Shown here: piece after piece, positions 54,801-60,991 of the stretch
Layout of the letters: the number at the start of each line of letters is the position of its first letter
Position numbering within the stretch: the stretch's first letter is position 1
Source: Vanessa cardui
Taxonomy: Eukaryota; Arthropoda; Insecta; Lepidoptera; Nymphalidae
Reading direction: 5' to 3'
NCBI RefSeq assembly: GCF_905220365.1
Contig: NC_061154.1
Location: forward strand, 12,338,001-12,402,000
DNA length: 64,000 bases
Made by a program: the position numbers and the translations under genes
Notes under the pieces: generated by a model
The model's input: only the letters and a program-made list of their open reading frames with translations
The model's database searches: none
What the model was told of the DNA's origin: nothing

Positions 54801-57800
54801 TTTGTTAAATTCAAGTGCGTACAAGGTCGCGGGCATAATTATTGTTTTTATAAAAATGCGATTTAGTTTCTCGTTTTTAAAAATACAAAAGTAAGGATCC
54901 ATTATACATTATATTGAAGACAGCCCACGGGTTAGAATTCGTGAATCTTAACTGAATTATTTGAGTTCAAGCCGGGACAAAAGGAAAAGAAAACAACCAA
55001 GGAACACTAGGATATTCTCGTATGCTTAATTCGTATTTATATTTTATTCGAACTCGCCGGTGAAGGAAATCGCAGCGAGAATCAGCCACATGTTTATACA
55101 CTAAACGAATTGATCATGAAAGAATAACCTCCCATTAAATTTCTCAATATGTAAAGACTACTAGGTTGATGTAAAAAATATATTAAAATATGATCTTTTT
55201 GTCTCAGGTATTTAGCGGCGCGGCGACGTGCTTCTACGCTTTTATAGGATTTGACATAATTGCCACAACCGGCATGGAAGCGAATAACCCAAAACGCTCC
55301 ATCCCCTTGGCTATTGTCTTGAGTCTGGGCATCATCCTCCTCGCCTACGTCAGCAGCTCCATAATGCTTACATTGATTGGTAAGTCGTTTATTTGAAATC
55401 TTCATTGTTAATTATTTCATAAATAATAAATACACAATATTTTTTCACCAAGTAAGCGGTTTGAATGCTAGCAACATTATTAAGAAATATTTGTAGGTTA
55501 ACTGGTTCTTATTTCTCTTCTTATTGAAGCCTGGTGGTGTGGCTGCTACGCATCCCATTTGTGAGGTTGCAAATTTCCAATATTGAAATAATTTTAGGTC
55601 GAAATTCTATCATAGATTTCGATGTCTTTTTAGCAATACAAATTCAAATCGCTAGACAATTTTTCCTGCGTTGTTACTAACTCCGAGCCAGACACTAATC
55701 GAATCATTAGAAAAAATATTTTATCAAACCATTCTAGTACAGCTGAAGAATCTAAAAATAATTTGCTAAAAAATACCATTACAAAAAGGAGCAGGACCGA
55801 TTTAAATGTCAATTACATAGTCAGGACATAATAGACATGCCAATCTATACTAATTCGTATAGAGTTGAGAATTGGTATAGTTCTTATGCATACTTTAACA
55901 ATTTTCTATTTAATTTGACAAAAAAAGAACCGCTGTGTTTCTTTCGCCGATTCTTCTCAGGTTAGGGTGTTCCTTTTTCCGAACCGGTGGTAGTGTTTAA
56001 TTTGACCATCAGTAAGAAAGTGTAATGCTTCAATGTTGAATAAAGAAATTCGAGTTTGAATTTGAAATGAAATATCGAAAATTTTTACGGATCCTACGAC
56101 CGTTAAAAAAGCATTCAAGGTCAGAGGTCAAAATCCCCTCCGAGCCATAAGCGGAGAAATATATCAAACCAGCTGACCTAAAAGTCTTTTTTCTCGACGT
56201 CACTAGCTCTAATACTAAAAGTTACAGTATTACTTATTTCTCACACAAAAACGAGGCTTTAATTGAAACGTTGCGGTTGACCGGTATATAAATCGGATAA
56301 ATCGGATTGGTCTGTTTGTTTTGCTTTATATTTGCGGTATTTCATGAATGAAAAAACATTGATATTTTACAAAACGATTGTTATGATATGCTTTTTATCC
56401 GAGTCATATTTTGAATCGCGTTGAATTGTTGAACACGTGTAAGTATCACTACTACAATGAAAATCTAGCCAATATTCCATTTAAATTAAGTCCTGTTTTT
56501 GAATAGTCCTGCATTTCCAATAATAAAAAAATAAAACGTAAATTATATTTACATAGAAACTTTAGGTACTTAAAATTATAAAAATATATTTACAAATCAA
56601 ACCAAAATAAAATCTTCATACCTATATACGAGTACTTTATCTAGGTTTTATTTTAGTTTGATTTCGTTTGATAAAAAAAAAACTTTTGTAGCCTTACTAA
56701 AGTCTTTTTTTACAATTCTTACAATTTTTTGGTTTCATTACGAATTCTTAACATAAAAAATAATACATATTGATGATCACATTGGTGCACTTCAATGTTG
56801 AAAAATTATTAAAAAATGTAAAGAAAATACTTCTATTATGCTTTTCATGAAAATAAGTCCAATGAGTACTGAGAAAAAACAATTTTCTCCAAAATACCAG
56901 TTACATATTTATCTTTATTCGTAGTGCAGATAAAAGGTTGTAATTTTGGGTGAGTTGTAATCAATCAGACGCAACTTTTGATCAAAATTTTACACAAATG
57001 CGGTTGAGAGATGCTGACCTCTTCCTACCCGACCGTGGCCTTAGGGAAAGTAAATTAAAAGTTATATAATATCAGCAATATAATTATAAATTTTAGTATT
57101 AAACATCAAAAACGTTTAGTTAATACATAAAGCGAATTTTAGTCTTGAACTATGTATAAAATTAAATTAAAATAATCATATTTAGAACTAACGTTTATTT
57201 TGCCAGCTGACTTATGTCAGAAGAGACACGTTCCGTTCTACACATTACATTACATTACACGGGACATGCATTACAAGTACTTGAAATGTACTGTTATTTA
57301 GAACTGCTATTTTTATAATAATCTAGATACTGAATTTAACACGTTCGTTACGTCATCATTTTTTATTTTTTCCATTCCTGCGGTGCGGGACATTTAAGAC
57401 CTCCTAAGACTACTATCATAATACCGGTATGGGGCTCATTAGACCCCGTAACGTTTAAGAAACTGGTGTCAAGAAGGCCCCATATTAAGTAGATATAAAA
57501 TAGCGTTCTCTTTTCAACAACCATCATATTAATATATTTATCACTTTCTTACAATATATCAAATAGACGTTACGGCATTCGTACGTCTGAGAAGTCTACG
57601 TTTTGCTTAGCCGGACCGCAAGGAAGACGCGTACGAGGCGTATTAGACCTCGTTCCGCATTGAACGCGTACGCATAAGTACGCATACGGATAAAGAAAGA
57701 AAAATTTATTAAAGACAGACAAACGCGGAACAATTTTCATCACATCGGATCAATGGATTAGAAACGCACGGACAACACACAAACATGCGTTTTAATTTAG

Positions 57801-60800
57801 ATAAATGTTATTTTATTTTTAGATATCATTGACTTGTTGTTATAGTGGCAAACTTATTAGGGTGTTCAAAGCCCAGTTAACGTTAACGACTTAAATGTTA
57901 GAGTACTTATTATTTAAAGAAATTTTCAAAACAACTCAAAATTTTTAAGGTCAATGTAATTCCATACAATAACCTCAAAAAGAACGCGAGGCCTTTAGTC
58001 CTAGACCTCAGAAACGGCTTAGGATGAATACAACACAAATATTTTACGCGTTTTAAATACAGAGCTAACACAATAAAATAAAAATAAGCAATCATTTATA
58101 ATGGGCGTTAATAAATAATTACTACGATTCATCGCACTCTATGTAATATATTACTTAACCTAATTACAGTAAGGCTGATAGCGGTTTCACAACCATTACA
58201 TTCAACCATATATTTTACGGCGATTATTTTGAACACAAGTCAATAAATAGAAAAGCGGCCAGCAAATTCTACCTTTGACTCTTGTAAAATGTAGCAACCA
58301 CTGAAGCCAGTTAAGTGTGAAATCTTAAGTCTTTTGCGAAACTTTCGCAAAGGAAGAAATATAATTTAAACTTTTATATTATTTCAAAATGAAAAAGTTA
58401 GTAACGTGGATTATAAAAGTAATAATAAATGTATTTGTTTTGTCATCTTATATTCTTTCATTTGATGGGTTTTAGGCATAGACACAGTCTGGGTAGGAAG
58501 GTGGTATATTCTACCGTCGATCAATACTTAGTAATAGTGTGTTTGCACTGGAGGGTGAGTGAGCCAGTGTAACTACAGGCACAAGGAACATAACGTCTTA
58601 GTTCCCGTGGCTGGTGATGGAAAAACATTTCTTATGGTAACAATGTCTATAAACCTCCATCAAGATCTATACGGTCTAAAATTTGTTCCTCTCAAATATT
58701 ATTATATACAAACAATTCATTCCAAAAATCTATTATAAGAATAAAATTTGCAATAAATAATTTATACGATAGTGAGATAGTTATTTAACTAAAATGAATG
58801 TATTAATATTTTGCTATACATGCGTACAAAGAATATGTTCCAAAAATTGATTGAAATGAACAATCTAATCTCAGACATTTACAAAATATATGCATCCTTA
58901 CCTTAGAAATGGTGATAACAAACAAACAAAGAAAATATCCAATATTAAATAAAATGAACGGAAGTTACTCTACTCGTACGTTACGTGTACTCGTATATCT
59001 CGCGTAATAATAAATTAATTTAAGTTCCCATCGTGGATGAATGCCTTTTAAAATTTACTCGCGCCAGTGTAAATTCAACCTTACAACGGTATTCTGTGAC
59101 TACTACGTAGACGTTTATCCGTAATAACCACACGAGCGAGATTTACTCGTAAATAATTTACCGTAATAGCAACGTCGAGACAACTTTTTTAAAACAACTG
59201 GCATTGTCTCAATGGTCGAAATGCTGCCATAAACAATAATCATAAAAAAATATTAAACCGAGTTTAGAAAAACAAAAAATTCTCATTTTCAATTTCTTTT
59301 TTCTTGGTAGTACTTAAGTCATCATCGAAGTAACAAACAAAAGACATTCGACAAACGAAGGAACAAAAGATTTAACTGTTTTGTCTTTACATATTTATAA
59401 AAAGATTGTATATAATATCCTAATGCGCACAAAGAAACTTCACAACTCTTTTTTGCCAAAAAATTGAAGTCTTTACCAGAACACGTGTTCCCCTCCTCTT
59501 AAAACCTGGGTGCCTCCAACGAGGCGTGAGGGCATGGCGAGGGTGACTATTGCAGCTCATTCTTGCTGTCCGTACTAGTCGTAGTTCGCGTTTGGACTCC
59601 ACTTCCAATTACCATCAGGTGGAGTAGAGTCATATGCCTACTACTACCGGATAATATAAAAACAATATAATCACAATATATATGTATTGTAGGATTATTT
59701 ATATTGTATGTATTATAAACAAACAGATGTTTATTAAAAATGAAATCTTGTGAAAACTGAAATTTAAATTTAATTACATATCTCTTATTATTGCTCGAAA
59801 TTAAGAGCAATTTAACGCGAATAAATAAACAGAACGGCGCGGCGTCTAGGTATTTCGCATTAAAATTATTTAAAGGGAAATAAAAGCTAATATAATTCCA
59901 GTGTATTTATTTTCTATTTGCATAGTAATCAGGTGAAGTTAAATCGATTGAATTTCATTTGAATAATTAAGCTAGCTGTACTAGCCTGACAACAAGTTTT
60001 AGTTATTCCTATTTACTCATTGTGAATAATTTTCTTCTTAGTTCCCTATAACGAGGTGAACACCGACTCCGCCCTGGTACAGATGTTCGCTTACGTGAAC
60101 GCGCCCACTTGCAAGTACATCGTCGCTCTCGGCGCCCTATCCGGCTTGACTGTCTCGATGTTTGGATCCATGTTCCCAATGCCTCGAGTCGTCTACGCTA
60201 TGGCTCAAGATGGACTCATTTTTAGGTAAGTTAGTTAATATATATGGATCAATAATATATAACATATTTACGTAACAATAATTTAGAGTTTGTGATACAT
60301 GTTTTCAATTAAACTCTTTTTGGATGTGTTACTGTAACAATACTCCACTCAAGTAGACTTCTAAGGCAGTTGAAGATTGTCATTTTACAAAACTAACAAC
60401 CACATCCATGAAGAAGCACTTCCGAAACGTGTTAACATTTGTTTTACTTTACATTCCTTAATACTCATGAATAAACCTCCATTGTTTGCTTTCTCGGAAA
60501 CATAGTGCTTTGACTAATTTACATTGCATTCTAATCTAGCTATCTCCTAAGAGGTTTCTGCAATATCGTTATGGTACAAAAGCGCTGCATGAACTTTAAG
60601 ATCCGACCCGATTAATTCGTGTAAATTGAACGTGTGTTTCTTGTTTAACCGTATTATATAAAAAAAAAAAACTTTTTATAAAACCTCATTCCAAGTTACA
60701 TGTTCATGTAATAAATGTAACTGCAACTTATACGTAATGTAGTTACACCCCTCATTCTCACCAAGTTCGAACGATATTCTCCAAAACAGGATATAAATAG

Positions 60801-60991
60801 TTACGTTAGTAGTGTTAAGTTATCGTCATATTTTCAAACGGCTTATAAAATTACATATTTTGTCAGACAACTGGCTACTGTATCCGAAACCTCTGGAACT
60901 CCTGCTCTGGCAACGATCAGCGGTGGTACTGCTGCGTCCATTGTCTCCCTCCTTATTCAGCTCGAGGTTCTGGTTGAAATGATGAGCATTG
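15729..60991 (+). CDS. SLC7A4-like cationic amino acid transporter, spliced, 3' part outside window
   Basis: Multi-exon gene of the APC superfamily, SLC7 cationic amino acid transporter branch, expected to be a plasma- or organelle-membrane permease. Coding exons are 15729-15866, 30494-30647, 37484-37611, 38905-39007, 52929-53137, 55208-55379, 60042-60225 and 60867-60991. They splice in frame with GT-AG introns to 404 residues plus one base. Family hallmarks: RCLTTLDLT then a glycine-rich TM1 (residues 57-66), CYAEFG at 100-105, GWNMVLEYLIGTS at 132-144, GFLPFGWSGV at 236-245, CFYAFIGFD at 252-260, NPKRSIP at 271-277 and PRVVYAMAQDGL at 349-360. The RCL..LDLT opening and the exon 5-8 wording fit SLC7A4-like proteins better than CAT-1. 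Glu138, matching a glutamate known to matter for CAT transport, is present. An N-W-T sequon lies at 230-232 in the predicted outer loop. SLC7A4 itself has no firmly proven substrate, so transport of arginine or lysine is an inference. The C-terminal segments are missing because the window ends. Confidence 0.93.
16555..16640 (-). repeat. Repeat family B fragment
   Basis: CTGATGGTAAGTGGTCAC and GGCCCATAGATATTGG match the distal end of family B in inverse orientation. Confidence 0.5.
16677..17045 (-). repeat. LINE 3' end with reverse-transcriptase C-terminal remnant
   Basis: Read on the minus strand, a frame ends at a TAA at 16897-16899 with the residues EKAYYSIQDFVDDTKAWS. The 3' UTR follows (TTCTTGCCGGTTCTTCTCGG, CCGAACCAGTGGTAGC, TTGAATAAAGTTTATTTTG) and finishes in a TTTGATTTTGATT tail at 16677-16690. 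The tail and short C-terminus fit CR1/Jockey-type non-LTR elements. This is a 5'-truncated, dead copy. Confidence 0.8.
17660..17760 (-). repeat. Family C repeat fragment
   Basis: AATTTGGTTTACGCCAAATT, TCATCAAATTCGATCCAG and GTTTGGTCGTGAAACAGC match family C inverted. Confidence 0.6.
17990..18024. repeat. Perfect 15-bp palindromic hairpin
   Basis: GTAACTAATAATATA at 17990-18004 is exactly complementary to 18010-18024. A 7-bp hairpin (GAGCTTT/AAAGCTC) follows at 18037-18053. Possibly the core of a small inverted-repeat element. Confidence 0.7.
18610..18900 (+). repeat. Repeat family B copy (near full length)
   Basis: GGTAGGGATTTGTGTTAGCC, GAGGTACCACCCGCTTGCC, TTCTACCGCCAAACAGCAG, GAAGGGTAAATGAGCC, CATAACATCTTAGTTC, CAGCGCCATCG and CTTACCATCAGGTGGCCC appear in order. 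One of the best copies in the window. Confidence 0.78.
19705..20007 (+). repeat. tRNA-derived SINE copy, degraded
   Basis: Head GAGAGCCGAGATGTCC, body fragments (AATTTATCTCATGTT, TTCCTCAAACGGGAATAAG) and tail region GAGATTTACAGGCAG. Confidence 0.7.
20625..20900 (+). repeat. RTE-like LINE 3' region
   Basis: Contains GTCCCGTCAAAGTCGGTCC, AGAAATTATCCGGAATAAAC, a short AGACAGACAGAC run, TTATTTTGGTATAGGTACC and ACAGACACTCCAATTTCATT. An inverted copy lies at 54550-54850. The class is from memory. Confidence 0.55.
21252..21391 (+). promoter_or_regulatory. Candidate TATA promoter and short non-coding first exon inside intron 1
   Basis: TATAAAAG at 21252-21259 is followed by GC-rich sequence; a start site would be expected around 21277-21285. 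About 110 bases on, CAG followed by GTACGT (donor at 21392) makes a strong splice donor. The only ATG in between, at 21305, opens a four-codon frame, so the exon would be non-coding. It could be an alternative first exon of the transporter or the start of an unrelated transcript. All three signals are common by chance, so this is only a candidate. Confidence 0.3.
23277..23650 (-). mobile_element. Helitron-like non-autonomous element, 3' end
   Basis: On the minus strand it ends CACCCGTGCGAAGCC then GGCGGGTCGCTAG at 23277: a GC hairpin followed directly by CTAG, the rolling-circle transposon terminus. The body is diverged and its other end is unclear. Confidence 0.7.
24880..25055 (-). repeat. 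Family C repeat
   Basis: GGAGTTCAAATTTACTTCG, ACCAAATTTCATCGAATTC, AGCGGATTGGTCGTCAAAG and AGACAGGCAGAG are family C inverted. Confidence 0.65.
27540..27655. repeat. Diverged tandem duplication
   Basis: AGTTAGTTTAAAAACGATTG (about 27535) recurs as AGTTAGTTTAAAATCGATTC (about 27629), each followed by AAGTT and preceded by a TTCATC motif. Confidence 0.5.
27808..28277. mobile_element. Inverted-repeat element with 87-bp perfect arms
   Basis: 27808-27894 is an exact reverse complement of 28191-28277. The 296-bp spacer includes a second 12-bp inverted pair (27899-27910 and 28061-28072, CGGTGTCAGCCA). The arms contain GAAGTCGGTTTTT, a motif seen near the ends of several lepidopteran repeats. Perfect arm identity suggests recent insertion or gene conversion between arms. 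No transposase is present. The small open frames here cross the arms and are not genes. Confidence 0.8.
28358..28648 (+). other. Unrecognised 96-residue open frame
   Basis: The frame encodes a lysine- and cysteine-rich peptide with eight cysteines and no domain I can name. It lies between the 87-bp inverted repeat and a Helitron-like element, so it may be part of a larger transposable element. No clear start context or splice signals. It may equally be a chance frame. Confidence 0.25.
28650..28888 (+). mobile_element. Helitron-like non-autonomous element
   Basis: Ends GCACCCGTGAGAAGTCGG then GGCGGGTCGCTAG at 28885-28888, followed by T. The body carries CAAAACTACGCAACTGATTT and AATATAGTAAAGAAACACTG. 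The same terminus occurs at 32938 and inverted at 23277. Confidence 0.78.
28960..29405 (+). repeat. LINE-like 3' region with GAAGTCGGTT end
   Basis: Contains TCCTCAGAATTGTTCCGTTC, TGTCATAGATCCTATGCTC, TGGGACCCCACGGGAAGCAC, AAATCGGTCTACCCAGTG and ends ACCTCCTCCTTTTGGAAGTC. I recognise the wording as a common lepidopteran retroelement 3' end but cannot name the clade. Confidence 0.55.
30494..30647 (+). CDS. Transporter exon 2 (residues 47-97, TM1-TM2)
   Basis: Acceptor TTTAACAG, donor GTGAGT at 30648, phase 0 in and phase 1 out. Encodes RCLTTLDLTSLGVG, then the glycine-rich unwound TM1 (G58, G60, G64, G66) that contributes to substrate binding in APC carriers, then TM2 from about residue 80 (AGPGVALSF). 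A second AG two bases downstream (30494-30495) would break the frame, so 30494 is preferred as the start. Confidence 0.95.
31010..31300 (+). repeat. Repeat family B copy
   Basis: TTGGTGGTTGGGCTTTGTGC, GTAGGTACCACCCACTC, TTCTACCGCCAAATAACAG, GGTGAGTGAGCCAGTG, AGGACATAACATCTTAG and ACCATCAGGTGACGC in order. The 86-residue minus-strand frame here is the repeat, not a gene. Confidence 0.8.
31549..31776. mobile_element. Foldback MITE with 56-bp arms
   Basis: 31549-31604 and 31721-31776 are inverted complements with three mismatches. The arms begin GCTAGCGCGCACTGGT and contain TTTAAAGTGTTTGTCATTG. The spacer is 116 bp, and imperfect symmetry continues inward. No coding capacity. Confidence 0.85.
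31965..32220 (+). repeat. Repeat family B copy, diverged
   Basis: GGCTTTGTGCAAAGCCCC, ATGTTCTACTGCTAGG, GGTGAGCTAGTGTAACTAC, GCACAAGGGACATAAT, ATGTCTTTGGGCAGTGG. Confidence 0.7.
32221..32450 (-). repeat. Helitron-like remnant
   Basis: Exhibits ACCAAATTTCATTAGAACC, AAGCGAGAGTAGTTTAAG and GCGTTTACAATATTAGTGAG, the wording of the distal end of family C-type elements read inverted. Confidence 0.45.
32460..32730 (-). repeat. LINE 3'-end remnant
   Basis: Starts with the tail complement AATCTAATCAAATCAAG and TTCTTTATTCAAATGAC, then the diverged AAGTAGATTTTATCGC and GAACCATTTTCTACC. Same LINE group as at 16677. Confidence 0.5.
32735..32938 (+). mobile_element. Helitron-like element
   Basis: Ends GCAACCGTGCGAAGAAGG then GGTGGGTCGCTAG at 32935-32938. 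The body is close to 28650-28888 (ATTTAGTATCAGCATTGCA). Confidence 0.72.
33010..33450 (-). mobile_element. Helitron-like element, inverted
   Basis: Starts ACTAGCTGTAATCGCAATTC (inverted CTAG terminus) and ends with CATCTAAATCGGTTTAGTG and TTTCGCATTTATAATATTAG, the typical opposite end. Confidence 0.55.
33480..33640 (+). repeat. Family C repeat fragment
   Basis: CAAGGTCGAACCATTGAACTG, TTAATGAAATTGATTATTAC, CCTAACGACCAACCC and CGCGAGTTAGTCCGCG. Confidence 0.55.
33830..34015 (-). repeat. Helitron-like/family C remnant
   Basis: CACGACTTCACTCGTCTTC, TTAAATTTCATCATTTTCAG, CATTGGTTTAGCCATCAAG, AACAGATAAACAGATAG then TATTATATTAG. An inverted, degraded copy. Confidence 0.5.
34850..35040 (+). repeat. 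Repeat family B fragment
   Basis: TGTGCTAGTTTGAAGAATG, AGCCAGTGTAATTTCAAG, TCTTACCTTGCCAATGTC and CCTTACCATTAGATTAACC, in family order but diverged. Confidence 0.55.
35560..36062 (+). repeat. Composite SINE, copy B
   Basis: Plus-strand counterpart of 5517-6312. It has the shared block (AACTTTAAAAGCATCAAG, GTCGCTTCTATATA at 35718) followed without a break by a tRNA-like segment (about 35775-35855), TTATTGGGTTTTTC, TCGATTT-poor body with TTTCCGATCGTGTTGAATC and TGCACCTGAGTTTGTGC, ending TTTCATGACATCAA. The upstream tRNA-like head of copy A is not seen. A 68-residue frame here is not a gene. Confidence 0.68.
36800..36950 (+). repeat. tRNA-derived SINE fragment
   Basis: Preserves ATCATGGGTTCAAACCCAGG (B box), GCAGTGATTTTTCATCTC, and AGAAAACATCATGAATAAATC. 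Confidence 0.6.
37484..37611 (+). CDS. Transporter exon 3 (residues 98-140, TM2 end and TM3)
   Basis: Acceptor TTTTAG, donor GTAAGC at 37612, phase 1 in and phase 0 out. Encodes the conserved CYAEFGVRVP, a loop with NTTGSAY, and TM3 ending in GWNMVLEYL. The loop carries one more threonine than the vertebrate P-x-TGSAY pattern; from memory this also occurs in other insect CAT-4-like proteins. Glu138 is the conserved acidic residue of TM3. Confidence 0.95.
37612..38904 (+). other. Intron 3 (1.3 kb)
   Basis: Begins GTAAGC, ends TTTTTTGCAG. Very A+T-rich; nothing recognisable. Confidence 0.85.
38905..39007 (+). CDS. Transporter exon 4 (residues 141-174 plus one base)
   Basis: Acceptor TTTTTTGCAG, donor GTAAGT at 39008. 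Encodes IGTSACARALSACFDSLFDG and an amphipathic stretch ending GTIYG. This is the conserved continuation of TM3 and the following loop in CAT proteins (IGTSSVARA-type wording). Confidence 0.94.
39190..39330 (-). repeat. Repeat family B fragment
   Basis: TTTGCCACCAAACTTGGGAA, CCTTGCGCCTGTAATT, AATACTGTTGTCGGTAGAAT: family B inverted. Confidence 0.55.
39670..39800 (+). repeat. Repeat family B fragment
   Basis: TGAGCCAGTTAGAATGAGCC, AATTACAGGCACAAGGG. Diverged. Confidence 0.45.
41505..41580 (+). repeat. Repeat family B fragment
   Basis: TTTTGTGTTCTGGTTTAAATG, GATGACAGGCACAAGC and GGGCTAGGCGGTGC. Confidence 0.45.
43128..43161. repeat. Perfect 13-bp hairpin
   Basis: GACGTACTGACTT at 43128-43140 is exactly complementary to 43149-43161, with an 8-base loop. 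It sits just outside the large foldback that follows. Confidence 0.8.
43178..43634. mobile_element. Long imperfect foldback element (MITE-like)
   Basis: Outer ends AATAGACTATTTG (43181) and CAAATAGCCTATT (43619) are inverted. Inner arms also pair: CAAAACGCTCCTGATTGG and GTCACTTTCTTG (43346-43390) against GGAAAGTGACGTCAC and CCAAGTAGCGTTTTTG (43434-43490). Together the arms cover most of about 460 bp. No coding capacity. Confidence 0.65.
43750..43965 (+). repeat. Repeat family B copy, diverged
   Basis: TATGGTGGTAGAACAC, CAGTACTGTAGTGCTCCGG, TAGTTTAACTACAAGTCC, CTATGGGTGTAGGTGAACAC. Confidence 0.5.
44456..44641 (+). other. Unrecognised short open frame
   Basis: A 61-residue frame with no ATG at its start and a basic, leucine-rich end (about 20 residues of possible helix). 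It has no known domain and no convincing exon signals. It could be a repeat or pseudogene remnant. Confidence 0.15.
45519..45695 (+). repeat. tRNA-derived SINE copy, shortened
   Basis: CATGGCCCACAGGTTAG (A box region), CAAACCCAGGCAAACAC, ATGTTCATCCACCAGTCCGC and a degraded tail. Confidence 0.65.
45821..45985 (+). repeat. tRNA-derived SINE body fragment
   Basis: TGATTCATTCAACCCGTGC, GGAGGAAAACGTGCC, CATGTGTTTGCTTACCAAC, CGCATTGGAACAGCATC. The head is missing. Confidence 0.65.
47750..47995 (-). repeat. Helitron-like remnant
   Basis: TAAAATCCGTTCAGTAGTTT, TTCGTGAAAGAGTAACAAAC and TTCGCATTTATAATATTAG form the distal end seen in family C/Helitron-like units, inverted. Confidence 0.5.
48435..48580 (+). 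repeat. Family C repeat
   Basis: CTCTGTCACTCAGTCTGTCAG, AAGCCACCGAACCCATTG, GATGAAATTCAGTACGAAGC, AAGTTTAAACCCCAGG. Confidence 0.6.
48995..49180 (+). repeat. Family C/Helitron-like repeat
   Basis: TACTAGTATTATAAATGCG, GATGAATGTCTGTTACTC, ACGCCAGAACGGCTTAAAG, AATGGAGTTTGGTACAG. Confidence 0.6.
50340..50520 (-). repeat. Repeat family B copy
   Basis: TAATATTTCTTACATTAAAAC, TTATGTCTCTTGTGCCC, CAGCCCACTCAAACCGG, AACTCAACAATACTAAG: family B inverted. Confidence 0.65.
51480..51783. other. Locally G+C-richer stretch with overlapping open frames
   Basis: Both strands are open for about 70 codons. The plus frame ends at a possible donor (AAG followed by GTAAAC, 51760). No domain recognised, and joining it to neighbouring transporter exons would disrupt a well-conserved junction. 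Most likely repeat-derived. Confidence 0.15.
52929..53137 (+). CDS. Transporter exon 5 (residues 175-244, two membrane segments)
   Basis: Acceptor ATTTTCAG, donor GTGAGT at 53138, phase 1 in and phase 0 out. Encodes PPDFVAFG leading into a membrane segment (about 180-196), a short basic loop with VKKS, a second segment (about 206-225, NLLNAINLSVWVF), then the loop holding the N-glycosylation sequon N230-W-T and the conserved GFLPFGWSG. Base composition is visibly richer in G+C than the surrounding intron. Confidence 0.95.
54550..54850 (-). repeat. RTE-like LINE 3' region, inverted
   Basis: GGTACCAAAAATACC, TTTGTTCCGGCTAATCTC, GGACCGATTTTGACAGGAC, AGTAACTTAGGCTACAATT: the reverse of 20625-20900. 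The opposing 79- and 97-residue frames are repeat sequence. Confidence 0.6.
54917..55110 (+). repeat. tRNA-derived SINE copy, degraded
   Basis: GACAGCCCACGGGTTAG, GTGAATCTTAACTG, GAGTTCAAGCCGGG, CGAACTCGCCGGTGAAGG, AGCCACATGTTTATAC. It ends about 100 bp before exon 6. Confidence 0.65.
55208..55379 (+). CDS. Transporter exon 6 (residues 245-301, TM6-TM7 region)
   Basis: Acceptor TTTTGTCTCAG, donor GTAAGT at 55380, phase 0 in and phase 1 out. Encodes VFSGAATCFYAFIGFD, the most conserved segment of the family, followed by NPKRSIPLAI and a long hydrophobic helix. The usual acidic pair before the NP motif (G-E-E or S-E-E) reads G-M-E at 266-268, so the first glutamate is replaced by methionine. 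Confidence 0.95.
55918..56068 (+). repeat. LINE 3' end with TTTGAAT-type tail
   Basis: CGCCGATTCTTCTCAGG, TTTTTCCGAACCGGTGG, AGTAAGAAAGTGTAATGC, TGTTGAATAAAGAAATTCG then a degenerate GAGTTTGAATTTGAA tail. 3'-end-only copy. Confidence 0.75.
57240..57275. repeat. ATTAC short tandem repeat
   Basis: Four imperfect ATTAC units (CATTACATTACATTACAC). Confidence 0.7.
58485..58680 (+). repeat. Repeat family B copy
   Basis: CAGTCTGGGTAGGAAGG, GGAGGGTGAGTGAGCCAG, CTACAGGCACAAGGAAC, ACGTCTTAGTTCCC. Confidence 0.7.
59480..59660 (-). repeat. Unclassified interspersed repeat
   Basis: G+C-richer block with CACGTGTTCCCCTCCTC, CCTGGGTGCCTCCAACGAG, CATGGCGAGGGTGAC, GTCCGTACTAGTCGTAG and GGTGGAGTAGAGTCATATG. 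I recall similar wording in other Lepidoptera but cannot classify it. Confidence 0.45.
60042..60225 (+). CDS. Transporter exon 7 (residues 302-362, TM8 region)
   Basis: Acceptor TTTTCTTCTTAG, donor GTAAGT at 60226, phase 1 in and phase 2 out. Encodes VPYNEVNTDSALVQMF, a loop with PTCKYIVALG, and a membrane helix running into MFPMPRVVYAMAQDGLIF. The last block is a CAT family signature at the cytosolic end of TM8. Confidence 0.95.
60226..60866 (+). other. Intron 7 (641 bp)
   Basis: Begins GTAAGT, ends TTTTGTCAG. Nothing recognisable. Confidence 0.88.
60867..60991 (+). CDS. Transporter exon 8 (residues 363-404, last exon in window)
   Basis: Acceptor TTTTGTCAG, donor GTGAGT at 60992, phase 2 in and phase 1 out. 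Encodes RQLATVSETSGTPALATISG, a hydrophobic helix and LEVLVEMMSIG, matching the family wording LE.LV.MMSIGTL. The open phase-1 end means the next exon, outside the window, must supply two bases of the split glycine codon. Confidence 0.94.

Larger units (their letters stand above)
53138..55207 (+). other. Intron 5 (2.1 kb)
   Basis: Begins GTGAGT, ends TTGTCTCAG. The first 1.4 kb holds nothing recognisable; the 3' part has an RTE-like repeat and a SINE. Confidence 0.85.
55380..60041 (+). other. Intron 6 (4.7 kb)
   Basis: Begins GTAAGT, ends TTTCTTCTTAG. Contains a LINE end, a CpG-rich patch at 57.35-57.68 kb, a family B copy and an unclassified repeat. 56.1-57.3 and 58.7-59.4 kb hold nothing recognisable. 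Confidence 0.85.
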
